DNA of 64,000 bases from an uncultured Prevotellaceae bacterium (GCA_900320055.1 ONQS01000005.1:1-64000), one strand, 5' to 3'. Numbered from the stretch's first letter, positions 33,711 through 44,203 are shown. Program-made: numbers and translations. The notes: generated by a model not told the origin, from the letters alone.

Positions 33711-35801
33711 TTAGGGCAATTCTATTGCCCCGCTGGCGCTCAAATCATGATAGTGGATGTGAAGTGAATCACATTCACTTATCTGTTTTGACGCATCATG
33801 TAACGCCCCGGACAGGATCACCCGCCCGAAGCGGTAACGTTGTCCCCAGGCTGCCACACGGCCATGGCAGGTGCGGGTCACGATCAGGTCATCTACATTC
33901 TCCATCCGAACCGTATCACCCGGTGCTGTCTTCGGCGAGCGGCTGCTGGCTACAACCAGACGGCGCCCCGGCACGTAGACGCGGGGCGGCTCAAAGCGTG
34001 CGCCGCCAAGCCTCAGCGTGGCGGTGCCATCCGCCGCGTTGTCGACAAACCGCAGGCGCCTGATGCCATGCCTGGCCAGAAAGCCCGAATAGGATCGGAC
34101 AAATGCAGCCGAATCGACCGCTTCCGCAGCCTCATCCGGCACCCACACCATCGCCTCGCCATCGTGGTAATACAGCAACGGGGTGGCTGTGGGGGAATTA
34201 AAGATCACCAGTCCCTGCCGACGGGTGTGCGCATCGACCCACAGCGAGTGCCCTGCCAGCAAGGCAAGCGCAACAGCGGCACCGATCAGACAGCGCCTCC
34301 GACGGCTATAAAACCATCCTATCACCAATGCGAGCACCACAAAGTAGAGCACCACAGCCGTTGTACTCACATAGACGCCGCCTGCATAAGCGTGTGGGAT
34401 GGCATTAACCCAGCCGATGGCGCGGCTCACATAGCCGCTCAGGCCGTCGAGGGCGCCTTGCAACAGGGACCACTGCAAACCGGCAGCGGCCGTAAGCACC
34501 GTCAAGGCACCAAGTACCATCAGCAGCGGCATGGCGGGCAGGACCAGGACGTTAGTGACCACCGACAGGGTCGAAACAGTGTGGAAGTAGTGAGCCGTCA
34601 GCGCCAGGGTAGCCAGCAGTGCGGTCAACGATGCGACGACCAGCGATATGAGGTAATTGGCCCATCGATAGGGCGTGCGGATAGCCGCCACTGGCAACCT
34701 GTTTACCAGCAACAATGAGCCCACGGTCACAAAACTGAGTTGGAATCCCACACCGAAAATCGCCGATGGTGACCATACCAGAATGGCAAGTGCCGCCAGC
34801 AGCAATGCGTTGAAGGGGTCGGAACGCCGATACAGCGCCATGGCCACCAGCACTGTGCCCGTCATCACCGTGGAGCGCACGACCGACGGCGATAGCCCAG
34901 TGAAGCAGGCAAACAGGCCAACGGCCGCTAGCGTGATGACCAAGCGCAAACGCCTCAAACCGATATAGTCGAGCGGGAAAAGCAGCCACCAGAGCATCAG
35001 GGCCACCAACCCCACATGCAGGCCGCTGAGCGCAAGCACGTGGGCCACGCCTGCGGTGGAAAACTGCTGACGCGTTTCGGGATCGATGGCGCCACGCTGG
35101 CCGAGCAGCAGGGTCACCACCAGGCGCTGGGCTTCGGCTGATAGTGACGTGGCGTATACGTTGGACGCCAAACCGCGCCTCAGCGCAGCCATCCGGGTCG
35201 AGAGGCTCGGGGACCGGCCCAGGACTTGAACATCGCGCCCTGGCAAATGCTGGCAGTATCGGATGCCTTGGTCGTGCAACATATAGGAGACATAATCCAT
35301 CTCGTCGGGATTACCCCTGCTACGGATCGGCTCGAGGTCGGCGGGCCATGTGATGACGTCGCCAGGGGAGAGGGTGTAGTCGCAGCCGCGGGTGGTGACC
35401 AGCACGCGACAGGGCATGGTGGCCGACGGGACGTCGAGCAGGCGGACCGTGAGACGTGTCGAGAAATCGGTGTGGTCCAGATCCAGAATCTGCCCCACGC
35501 GGTTACCGCTATGCCGCAGTTCCGCATCGAGCACGGGCGGGTGGTGGATAACAGCCGCCAGCCATCCCAGCGCCAAGGCGACCACCAGCAGGGGCAGCGC
35601 CAAGTAAGGCCTCATGCGCAGCCGGCGTGAGGGCGTGGCCGACGAGATGCGGCCGAGCACCCAGCCGCCGATCACGGCGAGCGCGATGAGTGCCAGCGGC
35701 GGCCACCAGCGGGGGCAGACCTCATGCAACAGGATCCCCGCCACATAGGGGGCGAGCACCCTAAGCAGAGGTGTGCGGGAGATGACGGACGGATGCCCCA
35801 T
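33711..35801 (-). CDS. comEC: ComEC/Rec2-family DNA uptake channel protein
   Basis: ComEC forms the inner-membrane channel that lets single-stranded DNA enter during natural transformation. From ATG 35801 the protein has 696 residues with the family's three parts: N-terminal helices followed by an OB-like soluble segment (about 100-210, 'GDVITWPADLEPI'), a multi-helix Competence domain ('GVAHVLALSGLHVGLVALML', about 270-520), and a soluble C-terminal tail of about 150 residues. The tail lacks the HxHxDH metallo-hydrolase motif of longer ComEC proteins, as in many Bacteroidetes. A longer start at 35969 would overlap aroE and add atypical residues, so 35801 is preferred. It follows aroE by 70 nt. 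Confidence 0.85.
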   Translation of the reverse strand: MGHPSVISRTPLLRVLAPYVAGILLHEVCPRWWPPLALIALAVIGGWVLGRISSATPSRRLRMRPYLALPLLVVALALGWLAAVIHHPPVLDAELRHSGNRVGQILDLDHTDFSTRLTVRLLDVPSATMPCRVLVTTRGCDYTLSPGDVITWPADLEPIRSRGNPDEMDYVSYMLHDQGIRYCQHLPGRDVQVLGRSPSLSTRMAALRRGLASNVYATSLSAEAQRLVVTLLLGQRGAIDPETRQQFSTAGVAHVLALSGLHVGLVALMLWWLLFPLDYIGLRRLRLVITLAAVGLFACFTGLSPSVVRSTVMTGTVLVAMALYRRSDPFNALLLAALAILVWSPSAIFGVGFQLSFVTVGSLLLVNRLPVAAIRTPYRWANYLISLVVASLTALLATLALTAHYFHTVSTLSVVTNVLVLPAMPLLMVLGALTVLTAAAGLQWSLLQGALDGLSGYVSRAIGWVNAIPHAYAGGVYVSTTAVVLYFVVLALVIGWFYSRRRRCLIGAAVALALLAGHSLWVDAHTRRQGLVIFNSPTATPLLYYHDGEAMVWVPDEAAEAVDSAAFVRSYSGFLARHGIRRLRFVDNAADGTATLRLGGARFEPPRVYVPGRRLVVASSRSPKTAPGDTVRMENVDDLIVTRTCHGRVAAWGQRYRFGRVILSGALHDASKQISECDSLHIHYHDLSASGAIELP

Positions 35802-35871
35802 ACGGTCGGAAACGATTGATGCGGTTACACACAGAGTCGGGTGGAGTAGGGGTGGTGTGAGGGTGGATGGA

Positions 35872-36651
35872 TCAGTCGCCCTCGTGAGTCCAGATGCGAT
35901 AGGAGTCGAAGGCCTGCAGCAGGAGCATCTCGATGCCGTTTTTGGTCTGGGCGCCATGGCGGGCGGCACGCTTCATGAACAGAGTCTCCTCGGGATTATA
36001 GATCAGGTCGTAACACAGGTGCGCGCTGGTGAGAAAGCGGAAGGGGAAATCGGGGCACTGGTCGTCGTCGGGATATTTGCCCAGAGGGGTTGCGTTGACA
36101 ATGATGTGATGCTGCGCGACCATAGCGCGCGTGATCTCCTCATAGACCAGCGTGTGCTCTGACTTGCGGCGTGAGACCAGGGTGACTCGTATGCCTCGGC
36201 GCTCGAAAGCCGCCTTGACGGCCTTGGCAGCGCCGCCCGTGCCGAGCACCATAGCACTGGTGCGGCTGGGCGTGAGGATACCGTCGATGGTCTTTTCGAA
36301 GCCCACCACATCGCTGTTGTAGCCACGCAGTTGAAGCAAGTCGCCGCTCTTGGCGTCACGGATAAAACGGATGACATTGACGGCGCCGATGCGGCGGGCG
36401 TCGTCGTCGAGCGAGTCGAGATAGGGGATGACGGCCTCCTTGTAGGGTGCGGTGACGTTAAGGCCGTTGAGGTTAGGATACTCGGCCACCAGTTCCATCA
36501 ACTGGCCAAGGTCGCTGATCTCGAAGTTGAGGTAGATGGCGTCGATGTCTTCGGCCAGAAACTTCTGGTTGAAGTAGTCGAGCGAGAAGGAGTGCACCAG
36601 CGGATACCCGATCAGGCCGTACACATATTTATATTGAAGTGGAGATTTCAT
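35872..36651 (-). CDS. aroE: Shikimate dehydrogenase
   Basis: Reduces 3-dehydroshikimate with NADPH in the aromatic amino acid pathway. The 259-residue protein has the N-terminal substrate site 'IGYPLVHSFSLDYFN' (the Ser-x-Ser type motif), 'NGLNVTAPYKEAVIP' with the catalytic Lys, and the Rossmann motif 'VLGTGGAAKAVKAAF'. The length is slightly below the usual ~270. It precedes comEC on the same strand, and both may share a promoter upstream of 36651; a TATTTTTG-like element (complement of 36700-36707) is a candidate. Confidence 0.92.
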   Translation of the reverse strand: MKSPLQYKYVYGLIGYPLVHSFSLDYFNQKFLAEDIDAIYLNFEISDLGQLMELVAEYPNLNGLNVTAPYKEAVIPYLDSLDDDARRIGAVNVIRFIRDAKSGDLLQLRGYNSDVVGFEKTIDGILTPSRTSAMVLGTGGAAKAVKAAFERRGIRVTLVSRRKSEHTLVYEEITRAMVAQHHIIVNATPLGKYPDDDQCPDFPFRFLTSAHLCYDLIYNPEETLFMKRAARHGAQTKNGIEMLLLQAFDSYRIWTHEGD

Positions 36652-36846
36652 ATCAGCAATAATAATGATAATGATGACTCAGTTACTAGTTGACAGCCGC
36701 AAAAATAATGAAAAACCTGCAAAATAGGCCAGAAGATAGGAGTTTTTTGACCAATTAATGCCCGATTGTGCACTTTCGGTGCCCTATTATAGGGCGAAAA
36801 TATGATAAAAATCGCTAAAACCGTGATGAATTAGGGAACAAATTAG

Positions 36847-36854
36847 TAATTTTG
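36847..36854 (+). promoter_or_regulatory. Likely -7 element of the MCE gene
   Basis: TAATTTTG at 36847-36854, 46 nt before the ATG at 36900; no clear -33 box. A transcript starting here makes a start codon at 36852 impossible and supports 36900. Confidence 0.5.
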
Positions 36855-36899
36855 CCATTCCATATCAGATCATCAAATTTTGGAAATATCATAGACAAC

Positions 36900-37802
36900 A
36901 TGAAGTTTTTGAACAAGAATGTCAAAATCGCTCTCACTGTGCTAGTGGGACTCGTCCTCCTGTACTGGGGCGTGAATTACTTGAAGGGCGTAAATCTGTT
37001 CACGCCTGCCAATCGCTACTATACCGAGGTCGAAAGCACCGAGGGCCTGCTTGTGGCAGCCCCCATCACGGTCAATGGCTTCCAGGTGGGGCAGGTGCGC
37101 GAGATCAATTATGATTATAAGAAGAATAAGATTACCGTCATGCTGGCCATGAACAAGGAGATGACCGTTCCTGAGGGCTCGACGATCAGTATGGTGTCGG
37201 GCCTGATGGGTGGAGCGTCGCTCGTGCTGAACCTGGGTGACGGACCTGCCATGAAGACCGGCAGTTACATACCCACAAGTGATGTGCCAGGCATCATCGA
37301 CCATGTCAAAGACAATGTGCTGCCGATGGTGAACGACATGCTTCCCAAGGTGGACTCGATCATGGGCAACGTCAACGGGCTTACCGGCAATCCAGCGCTG
37401 GCAGCGGCATTGGGTCGGCTGGATGGCATCACCCGCCAGTTGCAGGCGAGCGCTCAGCAACTGAACGTGCTCATGAGCGGACTGAACCGCAGTGTGCCTG
37501 GTGTCATGAATCATGTGAACGGCATCACCGGCAATCTCACTGGAGCCACCAGCAACCTCAATGACCTGTCGGTATCGCTTAAGCAGATGCCTCTCGACTC
37601 CACCATCAACACGCTCAACGCCACCCTGGCCAATCTGCAGGCACTTAGTGAGCAACTCAATGACAAGAACTCGTCGCTGGGCAAGATCATCAGCGACAAG
37701 GAACTCTATGATAACGCCAACCATGCGATCGCCAGTCTTGACTCGTTGTTGACCGACATCAAGGCGCACCCCAAGCGGTATATCAACGTCAAGGTTTTCT
37801 AA
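36900..37802 (+). CDS. MCE (MlaD-like) lipid-transport protein
   Basis: MCE proteins form hexameric rings in the periplasm that shuttle phospholipids between inner and outer membrane, working with an MlaFE-type ABC transporter. From ATG 36900 the protein has 300 residues: one N-terminal membrane anchor ('IALTVLVGLVLLYWGVNYL'), one MCE domain (about 35-120, 'RYYTEVESTEGLLVAAPITVNG', 'VGQVREI'), then a long helical tail with heptad-like Leu/Asn pattern likely to form a channel. No mlaE or mlaF partner is adjacent. A terminator follows about 75 nt downstream. Confidence 0.88.
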   Translation: MKFLNKNVKIALTVLVGLVLLYWGVNYLKGVNLFTPANRYYTEVESTEGLLVAAPITVNGFQVGQVREINYDYKKNKITVMLAMNKEMTVPEGSTISMVSGLMGGASLVLNLGDGPAMKTGSYIPTSDVPGIIDHVKDNVLPMVNDMLPKVDSIMGNVNGLTGNPALAAALGRLDGITRQLQASAQQLNVLMSGLNRSVPGVMNHVNGITGNLTGATSNLNDLSVSLKQMPLDSTINTLNATLANLQALSEQLNDKNSSLGKIISDKELYDNANHAIASLDSLLTDIKAHPKRYINVKVF

Positions 37803-37875
37803 ACCGCATGTCCAGGCTCAGTTATGGAAACGGAAAACATGATTTGAGGGAAAATCCCTCATGAAATTGAACGGC

Positions 37876-37915
37876 AAAAACTCTATTTGGATTGAATCTA
37901 AATAGAGTTTTTTTT
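37876..37915. terminator. Hairpin terminator after the MCE gene
   Basis: AACTCTATTT (37879-37888) and AAATAGAGTT (37900-37909) form a 10-bp stem, extended by flanking A and T tracts to 13 bp, with an 11-nt loop and an 8-T tail. Confidence 0.8.
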
Positions 37916-38230
37916 GAGAACTATCGGTTTCGGTGTTTACAAATACAAACACTTGACATTTACAGCGATTTGCGCATGTACCAAATTCGATAGGAAAATT
38001 CAAACATTTAATTAAGGTGTTGATTATTAGACATATTGTTAATTCCAAAACGCCGAAATTGTTACATTTTTGTATACAAGTTCTAAACCTTTGTTTTTCA
38101 ATGTTATTACACTTGAAATGAAATATCCAAATTTTTTTCGCACTTTTTTTAAAAAAAATATTGACCGAAATTTGTCCTGCTTAAAGCGAAAAGTAGAACA
38201 ACCATTACAGTAAGAAAAATTTTATAGATA
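37916..38230. other. AT-rich region upstream of dnaA
   Basis: About 315 nt, very AT-rich, without a recognisable gene. Such a region next to dnaA can hold the replication origin, but I found no clear TTATNCACA boxes on either strand, so no origin is called. No full promoter of the usual consensus was seen either. Confidence 0.4.
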
Positions 38231-39634
38231 ATGTTTAACGTTACACAACAGTGGAACCGTTGCCTTGACGTCATCAAGGCAAACCTCCCGGCCGAACAGT
38301 TTGATGTTTGGTTCGCTCCCATTGTTGCTGTTGACTTTGACCAGGAAAACAACCGTGTGACGCTTAGAGTGCCCTCGCAATTCTTTGTAGAACAAATCGA
38401 GGGACGATATATCAAGATCCTGTCGGCTGCACTGAAGATGGTCTTTGGCGAGAATGTCAAACTCACTTATAAGTATAACGTAGTGGGAAATGATGACGCC
38501 AGCGCTATCGAACAGACCGAAGACAACTCAAGCGCAAAACTCAAGCAAGAATTCAAAATCCGCAAGCCCAAAGTCGCCAATCCGTTTGACCGCGACGAAA
38601 CGCTTGACGACATAGACCCTCAACTCAACCTGCGATACACCTTTGATAACTATTGCAGCAGTATGAGCAATAAACTTGCTTTGAGTATCGGTCAAGCAAT
38701 CGCAGAACACCCCGAGGTAAAGACCTATAATCCGTTGTTTGTTTTTGGATCCACCGGGGTAGGCAAGACACACCTGTTACAAGCCATCGGCATCAAACTG
38801 AAAGAAGAGAACCCGCGCATGAGGGTGCTTTATGTCACCTCCAGAGTGTTTGAGAGCCAGTATACAACCGCAGTACAGCAGAAGAAGATCAACGACTTCA
38901 TCAATTTTTATCAGAGCATCGATGTTCTGCTGCTCGACGACATTCAGGAGTTTGCGGGTAAGCCCGGCACCCAGAACACCTTCTTCCATATCTTCAATCA
39001 TCTGCATCAGCACCAGCGCCAGTTGGTGATGTCGAGCGATTGCCGCCCGAGTGACCTGGATGGCATGGTTCCCAGATTGATTTCAAGGTTCAAGTGGGGC
39101 ATGACTGTCGAACTTGAGAAGCCTGATTTTGAATTGCGCCGCAAGTTCTTGGCAATGAAAGCCGCACAGGACGGCCTCATGATCAGCGATGAAGTGATGG
39201 ACTATATTGCTACCAATGTGACGGATAGTGTGCGCGAACTCGAGGGCATCATGGTAGCCCTGCTGGCACATGCCACCATGCTCAACCAGGACATTACCAT
39301 CGAATTGGCTCAGAGCATTATCGGCAATACGGTCAAAATGACCCCCAAGCAGGTTACCTTTGAATCCATCGCCGAGACGGTTGCCGACTATTACAACCTG
39401 CCCACCGATGTGCTCTATGGCAAATCCCGCAAGCGGGAGATCAGCGATGCGCGCCAGTTGGTGATGTATCTGGCCAAAAAGGAAGCCCAGATGTCGTCGA
39501 CCAGCATCGGAGCAAAACTGGACCGCACCCACGCGACCGTGCTGCACGCTTGCATCCAGATCGAGCAGCGCATGTCGATCGAAAAAGATTTCTCACGAGA
39601 AGTACAGGCTATTACTGCCAGCCTGACTCAATAA
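38231..39634 (+). CDS. dnaA: Chromosomal replication initiator DnaA
   Basis: DnaA opens the replication origin. The 467-residue protein has all four domains: N-terminal domain I ('WNRCLDVIKANLPAEQFDVWF'), a variable linker, the AAA+ ATPase (about 120-340) with Walker A 'GSTGVGKTHLL' and Walker B 'DVLLLDDIQEFAGK', and the C-terminal DNA-binding domain with 'SKRKREISDARQLVMYLAKK'-like helix and the signature 'LDRTHATVLHAC'. Length and order are standard. ATG 38231 follows an AT-rich 5' region and a strong hairpin terminator follows the gene. Confidence 0.97.
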   Translation: MFNVTQQWNRCLDVIKANLPAEQFDVWFAPIVAVDFDQENNRVTLRVPSQFFVEQIEGRYIKILSAALKMVFGENVKLTYKYNVVGNDDASAIEQTEDNSSAKLKQEFKIRKPKVANPFDRDETLDDIDPQLNLRYTFDNYCSSMSNKLALSIGQAIAEHPEVKTYNPLFVFGSTGVGKTHLLQAIGIKLKEENPRMRVLYVTSRVFESQYTTAVQQKKINDFINFYQSIDVLLLDDIQEFAGKPGTQNTFFHIFNHLHQHQRQLVMSSDCRPSDLDGMVPRLISRFKWGMTVELEKPDFELRRKFLAMKAAQDGLMISDEVMDYIATNVTDSVRELEGIMVALLAHATMLNQDITIELAQSIIGNTVKMTPKQVTFESIAETVADYYNLPTDVLYGKSRKREISDARQLVMYLAKKEAQMSSTSIGAKLDRTHATVLHACIQIEQRMSIEKDFSREVQAITASLTQ

Positions 39635-39658
39635 CTCAAGTCAAGAAAATCGAGCAAC

Positions 39659-39700
39659 GAGGGTAAATCACATTCGGTATGTGGTTTGCCCTCATTCTTT
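39659..39700. terminator. Bidirectional hairpin terminator between dnaA and the exonuclease gene
   Basis: GAGGGTAAATCACAT (39659-39673) pairs with ATGTGGTTTGCCCTC (39679-39693) over 15 bp including two G-T pairs, 5-nt loop, followed by ATTCTTTAT. Confidence 0.8.
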
Positions 39701-39716
39701 ATAGCAGGGGGGATTC

Positions 39717-40208
39717 TCAGAGCAGTGTGATGGCGATGTGAGCACAGGCTTCAGCATCGGCCAGAGCATGATGGTGATGCCTGAGGTCAAACCCGCAATA
39801 GGCAGCCACAGTCTCGAGTCGATGGTTGGGCAACTGCTTGAGCCGGCGTTTGGCGGCAATGCAAGTACAGTAGAACGGGTAGTCGGGATAATCCATCTGG
39901 TAACAGCGAAACACGGCCTTCAGGCAGTTCTCGTCAAAGGCCTTGTTATGCGCCACTAGCGGCAGCCCCTCGATCAGCGGCTCGATTTGCGCCCACACAC
40001 TAGGGAATAGCGGGGCTCCATCGGTATCGTTATGGCCCAGGCCATGCACCCGCTGGCACCAGTAACTGTAGTAGTTGGGTTCAGGCTGGATCAGGGAATA
40101 GAAGGTGTCGACCACTTGACCCTCCCTCACAATGACAACGCCCACCGAACACACGCTGGTGCGCTCGCTGTTAGCGGTTTCAAAATCTATGGCCGCAAAA
40201 TCCTGCAT
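39717..40208 (-). CDS. DnaQ-like 3'-5' exonuclease
   Basis: A 163-residue DEDDh exonuclease of the DNA polymerase III epsilon superfamily. Motif I 'AAIDFETAN' (Asp, Glu), motif II 'LVAHNKAFDENCL' (Asp) and motif III 'HHHHALADAEACAH' (His, Asp) are intact. It is a small stand-alone nuclease, about the size of single-domain DnaQ-like proteins and shorter than many epsilon subunits; proofreading, RNA trimming or DNA repair are all possible. It is convergent with dnaA and transcribed away from gyrA. Confidence 0.85.
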   Translation of the reverse strand: MQDFAAIDFETANSERTSVCSVGVVIVREGQVVDTFYSLIQPEPNYYSYWCQRVHGLGHNDTDGAPLFPSVWAQIEPLIEGLPLVAHNKAFDENCLKAVFRCYQMDYPDYPFYCTCIAAKRRLKQLPNHRLETVAAYCGFDLRHHHHALADAEACAHIAITLL

Positions 40209-40336
40209 ACTGTCAATCGGGTCTTAAGTCGGCGCAAAATTACAAAGAAGTTGGCGATGCGCAGCGGGTTACAATATTTTTTAGCCCGGTTTTAAACATT
40301 TTCGGCATGATGCAGTCAAAAAGTGGCGCAATTCCA

Positions 40337-40367
40337 ATTGTTGATTGAAAAAAAGTGCGTAAATTTG
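40337..40367 (+). promoter_or_regulatory. Promoter of gyrA
   Basis: ATTG (40337-40340), 19 nt, TAAATTTG (40360-40367). Transcription would begin near 40372, giving a leader of about 90 nt before gyrA. Confidence 0.65.
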
Positions 40368-40463
40368 TAGGTTAAACCTAATGTCGTGGCACTCGTGCTA
40401 GCCTGGGGCGATTTTCTGCCTGCAGTGCGGTGTCCGAAACAGATTTAAATTGAGAATTTAGTA

Positions 40464-43025
40464 ATGGACAACGATCGAATTTTAGAGATCAACATTGAGA
40501 ATGAAATGAAGACCAGTTACATCGATTATTCGATGTCGGTCATCGTTTCGCGTGCGCTACCCGATGTGCGCGACGGCTTCAAGCCCGTGCACCGCAGGGT
40601 ACTCTATGGCATGGACAAGTTGCGTAACTACTCCAATGCCCCCTACAAGAAATCGGCCCGTATCGTGGGTGACGTGCTTGGTAAGTACCATCCTCATGGC
40701 GATTCTTCGGTTTACCTGGCCATGGTTCGTCTGGCACAAGATTGGGCCATGCGTTATCCGCTGGTCGACGGACAAGGCAACTTTGGCTCTGTCGATGGCG
40801 ACAGCCCCGCTGCTATGCGTTACACCGAGGTGCGTCTCGACAAGATGGGCGAGAGCATGATGGAAGACATGGACAAGGACACCGTTGACTTTGTGCCTAA
40901 CTTTGACAACACGCTCGAGGAGCCCTCAGTGCTGCCCACACGCATCCCTAACCTGCTAGTGAACGGCGCAACGGGTATTGCAGTTGGCATGGCCACCAAC
41001 ATGGCACCGCACAATCTTGGCGAGTGCATCGACGGATGCTTGGCTCTGCTCGAGGATCCCGAGATGGAAGTGAGCGACCTGATGAACTACATCAAGGCTC
41101 CCGATTTCCCCACCGGAGGTATCATCTATGGTTACCAAGGTGTGAAAGACGCTTTTGAGACTGGTCGCGGCCGCATCGTGGTACGTGCCAAAGCCGAAAT
41201 CGAGACTGAGCACAACCACGATCGCATCGTGGTCAACGAGATCCCGTATAACGTCAACAAGAAAGACCTGATCGAGAATATCGCACGTCTGGTCGAGGAA
41301 AAGAAGATTGAGGGCATCGCCGACATCAACGACGAGAGCGACCGCCATGGTATGCGCATCGTCATTGACGTCAAGAAGGACTTCAATCCTAACGTGCTGC
41401 TCAACAAACTCTACAAGATGACCGAGTTGCAGTCCTCGTTCAGCGTCAACAACGTGTGCCTGGTCAATGGCCGTCCCATGTTGCTCAACCTCAAACAGTT
41501 GCTGCACTACTTCCTGGAGCACCGCCATGAGGTGGTGATCCGCCGCACCCAATATGACCTCAAGAAGGCAAAAGAGCGCGCCCACATCCTGGAAGGACTC
41601 ATCATCGCCAGTGACAACATCGACGAGGTGATCGCCATCATCAAGAGCAGCGACTCGACCGAACATGCCATTCAGCGCCTGTGTGAGCGATTCAGCCTCA
41701 CCGAAGTTCAAGCCCGTGCCATCGTCGAGATGCGTCTGCGCCAACTCACCGGCTTGGAGCAAGAGAAACTGCATAACGAGTTAGCCGAGGTGCGCAAGAC
41801 TATCGAGCATCTCCAGGCAATTCTGGATGATCCCGCCGAGTGCCGCAAGGTCATCGAGGAGGAATTGCTTGAGGTCAAAGAGAAGTTCGGCGACGAGCGC
41901 CGCACTCAGATCGAATACTCAAGTGAGGAGATGAATGCAGAAGACTTCTATAGCGATGATCCCATGATCATCACCATTTCCCACTTTGGCTATATCAAGC
42001 GCACTCCGCTCAAGGAATATCGAGCCCAGGCTCGCGGCGGTGTTGGCGCTAAGGGCAGTGACACACGCGATGAGGACTTCATCGAGTATGTCTATGAAGC
42101 CACCAACCATAATTATATGCTGTTCTTCACCGCCACGGGACGCTGCTTCTGGCTGCGCGTGTTTGAGATTCCCGAGGGGACCAAGAACAGTAAGGGACGT
42201 GCCATCCAGAATCTGCTTAACCTGGATGTGGATAACCGCATTATGGCCTTTGTCCGTGCAACGGCTCTGACCGATCCCGAGTATAATCAGTCACATTATA
42301 TTGTATTCGCCACCAAGAACGGTATCGTTAAGCGCACACGCTTGAGCGAGTACTCACGTCCGCGTGCCAACGGTGTGCGCGCCCTCAATATCAATGATGA
42401 TGACCGTCTGGTAGGCGCCATCCTCACCGAGGGCGACAGCGAGGTGATCCTGGCTAATAGCAAGGGTTATGCTATCCGATTCTCAGAGACCCAAGTGCGC
42501 TCAATGGGACGTACAGCCACTGGTGTGAAGGGTATGAACCTGAGTGAGGACGATGAGGTAATCGGTATGATATGCATGCGTGCCGGAACCCGTGACGACG
42601 TGCTCGTTGTGTCTGAGCAGGGTATGGGCAAGCGTAGTGCTCTGGACGACTATCGCGTGACCCATCGTGGCGGAAAGGGTGTTAAAACCATTAACATCAC
42701 CGCCAAAACTGGCAAACTAATTGCAATTAAGAATGTGAATGACGATAACGACCTTGTCATCATCAACAAGAGCGGTATTGCCATCAGGCTCAAGGTTAAT
42801 TCACTACGCGTCGTTGGCCGAGCAACACAAGGCGTGAGACTCATCAATCTGGAGAAGAAAAACGACGAGATAGCAAGCGTTTGCAAGGTGGACACCGAGC
42901 CCGAGACGACCGATGAAGAGAGCGTTCGTGACGCATTCAACGAGAATATGACTGAGGTCTCCGAGCCCTCTGAGAACATCGATAACGAAGAGACTCCCGA
43001 GAGCACCGAGAACTCACAAGAGTGA
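40464..43025 (+). CDS. gyrA: DNA gyrase subunit A
   Basis: The DNA-cleaving subunit of gyrase, which negatively supercoils DNA. The 853-residue protein has the winged-helix/tower region with catalytic Tyr120 in '[10 protein letters not shown]', the coiled coil, and a C-terminal six-bladed beta-pinwheel with the GyrA box-like '[10 protein letters not shown]' (about residue 525) that marks gyrase rather than topoisomerase IV. The tail is acidic. In the quinolone-determining region '[12 protein letters not shown]', Ser81 is the usual Ser, but position 85 (E. coli Asp87) is Leu rather than the usual Asp/Glu. It follows a good promoter and precedes the TPR genes. Confidence 0.96.
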   Translation: MDNDRILEINIENEMKTSYIDYSMSVIVSRALPDVRDGFKPVHRRVLYGMDKLRNYSNAPYKKSARIVGDVLGKYHPHGDSSVYLAMVRLAQDWAMRYPLVDGQGNFGSVDGDSPAAMRYTEVRLDKMGESMMEDMDKDTVDFVPNFDNTLEEPSVLPTRIPNLLVNGATGIAVGMATNMAPHNLGECIDGCLALLEDPEMEVSDLMNYIKAPDFPTGGIIYGYQGVKDAFETGRGRIVVRAKAEIETEHNHDRIVVNEIPYNVNKKDLIENIARLVEEKKIEGIADINDESDRHGMRIVIDVKKDFNPNVLLNKLYKMTELQSSFSVNNVCLVNGRPMLLNLKQLLHYFLEHRHEVVIRRTQYDLKKAKERAHILEGLIIASDNIDEVIAIIKSSDSTEHAIQRLCERFSLTEVQARAIVEMRLRQLTGLEQEKLHNELAEVRKTIEHLQAILDDPAECRKVIEEELLEVKEKFGDERRTQIEYSSEEMNAEDFYSDDPMIITISHFGYIKRTPLKEYRAQARGGVGAKGSDTRDEDFIEYVYEATNHNYMLFFTATGRCFWLRVFEIPEGTKNSKGRAIQNLLNLDVDNRIMAFVRATALTDPEYNQSHYIVFATKNGIVKRTRLSEYSRPRANGVRALNINDDDRLVGAILTEGDSEVILANSKGYAIRFSETQVRSMGRTATGVKGMNLSEDDEVIGMICMRAGTRDDVLVVSEQGMGKRSALDDYRVTHRGGKGVKTINITAKTGKLIAIKNVNDDNDLVIINKSGIAIRLKVNSLRVVGRATQGVRLINLEKKNDEIASVCKVDTEPETTDEESVRDAFNENMTEVSEPSENIDNEETPESTENSQE

Positions 43026-43066
43026 TAATAAACAAACATTATAAACCAACTTAATTGTTAACAAAA

Positions 43067-44203
43067 ATGAAAAAGACGATTCTTTTGGGCGCAGCCGCTA
43101 TCATGATGGCGTTTAGCGCATCGGCTCAGATGAGCCTCGTGAAAGACCTTGCCAAGAAGGCCACATCGGGCAACGTCATGGAAATGGCAACCGTGCTTGA
43201 TCAAATCGAGCCCGCCTTTACCAATCCTGAGAGCGCCAATGACGTGCTCACTTGGTACACCGCAGGTAAGGCCGCGTTTGGCATCTATGACGAAATGTAT
43301 AAGATGAAAATCATGCAGCAGCCTGTAGATGACAAAATGATGAATCAGGCTCTGAGCGCTGGTTTTGAATTCTTCCAGAAAGCACTGCCTCTCGACTCCG
43401 TCGTTGAGTTGGACAAGGCTGGTGCACCCAAGTTGAACAAGGACGGCAGCAAGAAGGTGAAGACCAAATATAGCAAGGAAATCATCAGCGCCCTCACCGC
43501 ACACATGGGTGATATTGCCAATGCTGGTAACGTCTATCTGCAGGCCAGTGATTGGGAGAACGCCGCCCATGCATTCGGCAACTATGCTGATATCGCTTCT
43601 TCACCCTTTGCTATCGCCAATGGCGTAGCAGCAGCCGACAGCACCCTGAGCCAGGTTCGTTTCTTCCAAGGCTACTCACAGTATCAGATCAAAGACTATG
43701 CTGATGCTTACGAGAACTTCACCAAGGCCCGCAAACTGGGTTACACCGACAATAACATCGTCGACTTCCAGACCTCGTCGCTGGCCAATATGGTACAGGG
43801 TATGCTCGACAACAACGAGTATGACAAAGCCTACAACTTCATCGACAACGCTCTGAGTGCTGATCCCAATAACGGCACCCTGCACGACATCAAGGGCTTC
43901 ACTGTTGAGTTGAAGGATGGTGTTGACGCTGCTTTGCCCTTCTACCGCAAGGCTACCGAGGTTGACCCCACCTATGCAAACGGTTTCTTTGATGTGGGTC
44001 GTTGCCTCTATCTGCAGGCCCAGAAGATCATCGATGAGAATCCCAATGCTACCAATAGCCAACTCATTCCCAAGATCAAGCCCATCTACGACGATGCTAT
44101 CCCCTTCTTGAAGAAGGCTAGCGAACTCAATCCCGATGACACCAAGGCTAAGAATGTCCTGGACGACATCCTCTACAAGTTTGAGGTTATGGGCGTTAAG
44201 TAA
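43067..44203 (+). CDS. Secreted tetratricopeptide-repeat protein, copy A
   Basis: A 378-residue secreted TPR protein from ATG 43067, chosen because it gives the compact signal peptide 'ILLGAAAIMMAFSASAQ'. The mature part is a string of TPR-type helix pairs ('FQGYSQYQIKDYADAYENFTKARKLGY' region, 'NEYDKAYNFIDNALSADPNNG', 'YRKATEVDPTYANGFFDVG'). Such proteins usually scaffold complexes; no enzyme motif is seen. The next gene encodes a diverged homologue. It starts 42 nt after gyrA, so it may read through from gyrA or have its own weak promoter. Confidence 0.75.
   Translation: MKKTILLGAAAIMMAFSASAQMSLVKDLAKKATSGNVMEMATVLDQIEPAFTNPESANDVLTWYTAGKAAFGIYDEMYKMKIMQQPVDDKMMNQALSAGFEFFQKALPLDSVVELDKAGAPKLNKDGSKKVKTKYSKEIISALTAHMGDIANAGNVYLQASDWENAAHAFGNYADIASSPFAIANGVAAADSTLSQVRFFQGYSQYQIKDYADAYENFTKARKLGYTDNNIVDFQTSSLANMVQGMLDNNEYDKAYNFIDNALSADPNNGTLHDIKGFTVELKDGVDAALPFYRKATEVDPTYANGFFDVGRCLYLQAQKIIDENPNATNSQLIPKIKPIYDDAIPFLKKASELNPDDTKAKNVLDDILYKFEVMGVK

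Noticed and set aside
35802..35969. Longer start of comEC at 35969
   Set aside because: It would run into aroE by about 100 nt and add residues unlike ComEC. ATG 35801 begins with a normal membrane segment.
37916..38230. Replication origin upstream of dnaA
   Set aside because: The region is AT-rich but I found no DnaA boxes (TTATNCACA or close variants) on either strand, so proximity to dnaA alone is not enough.
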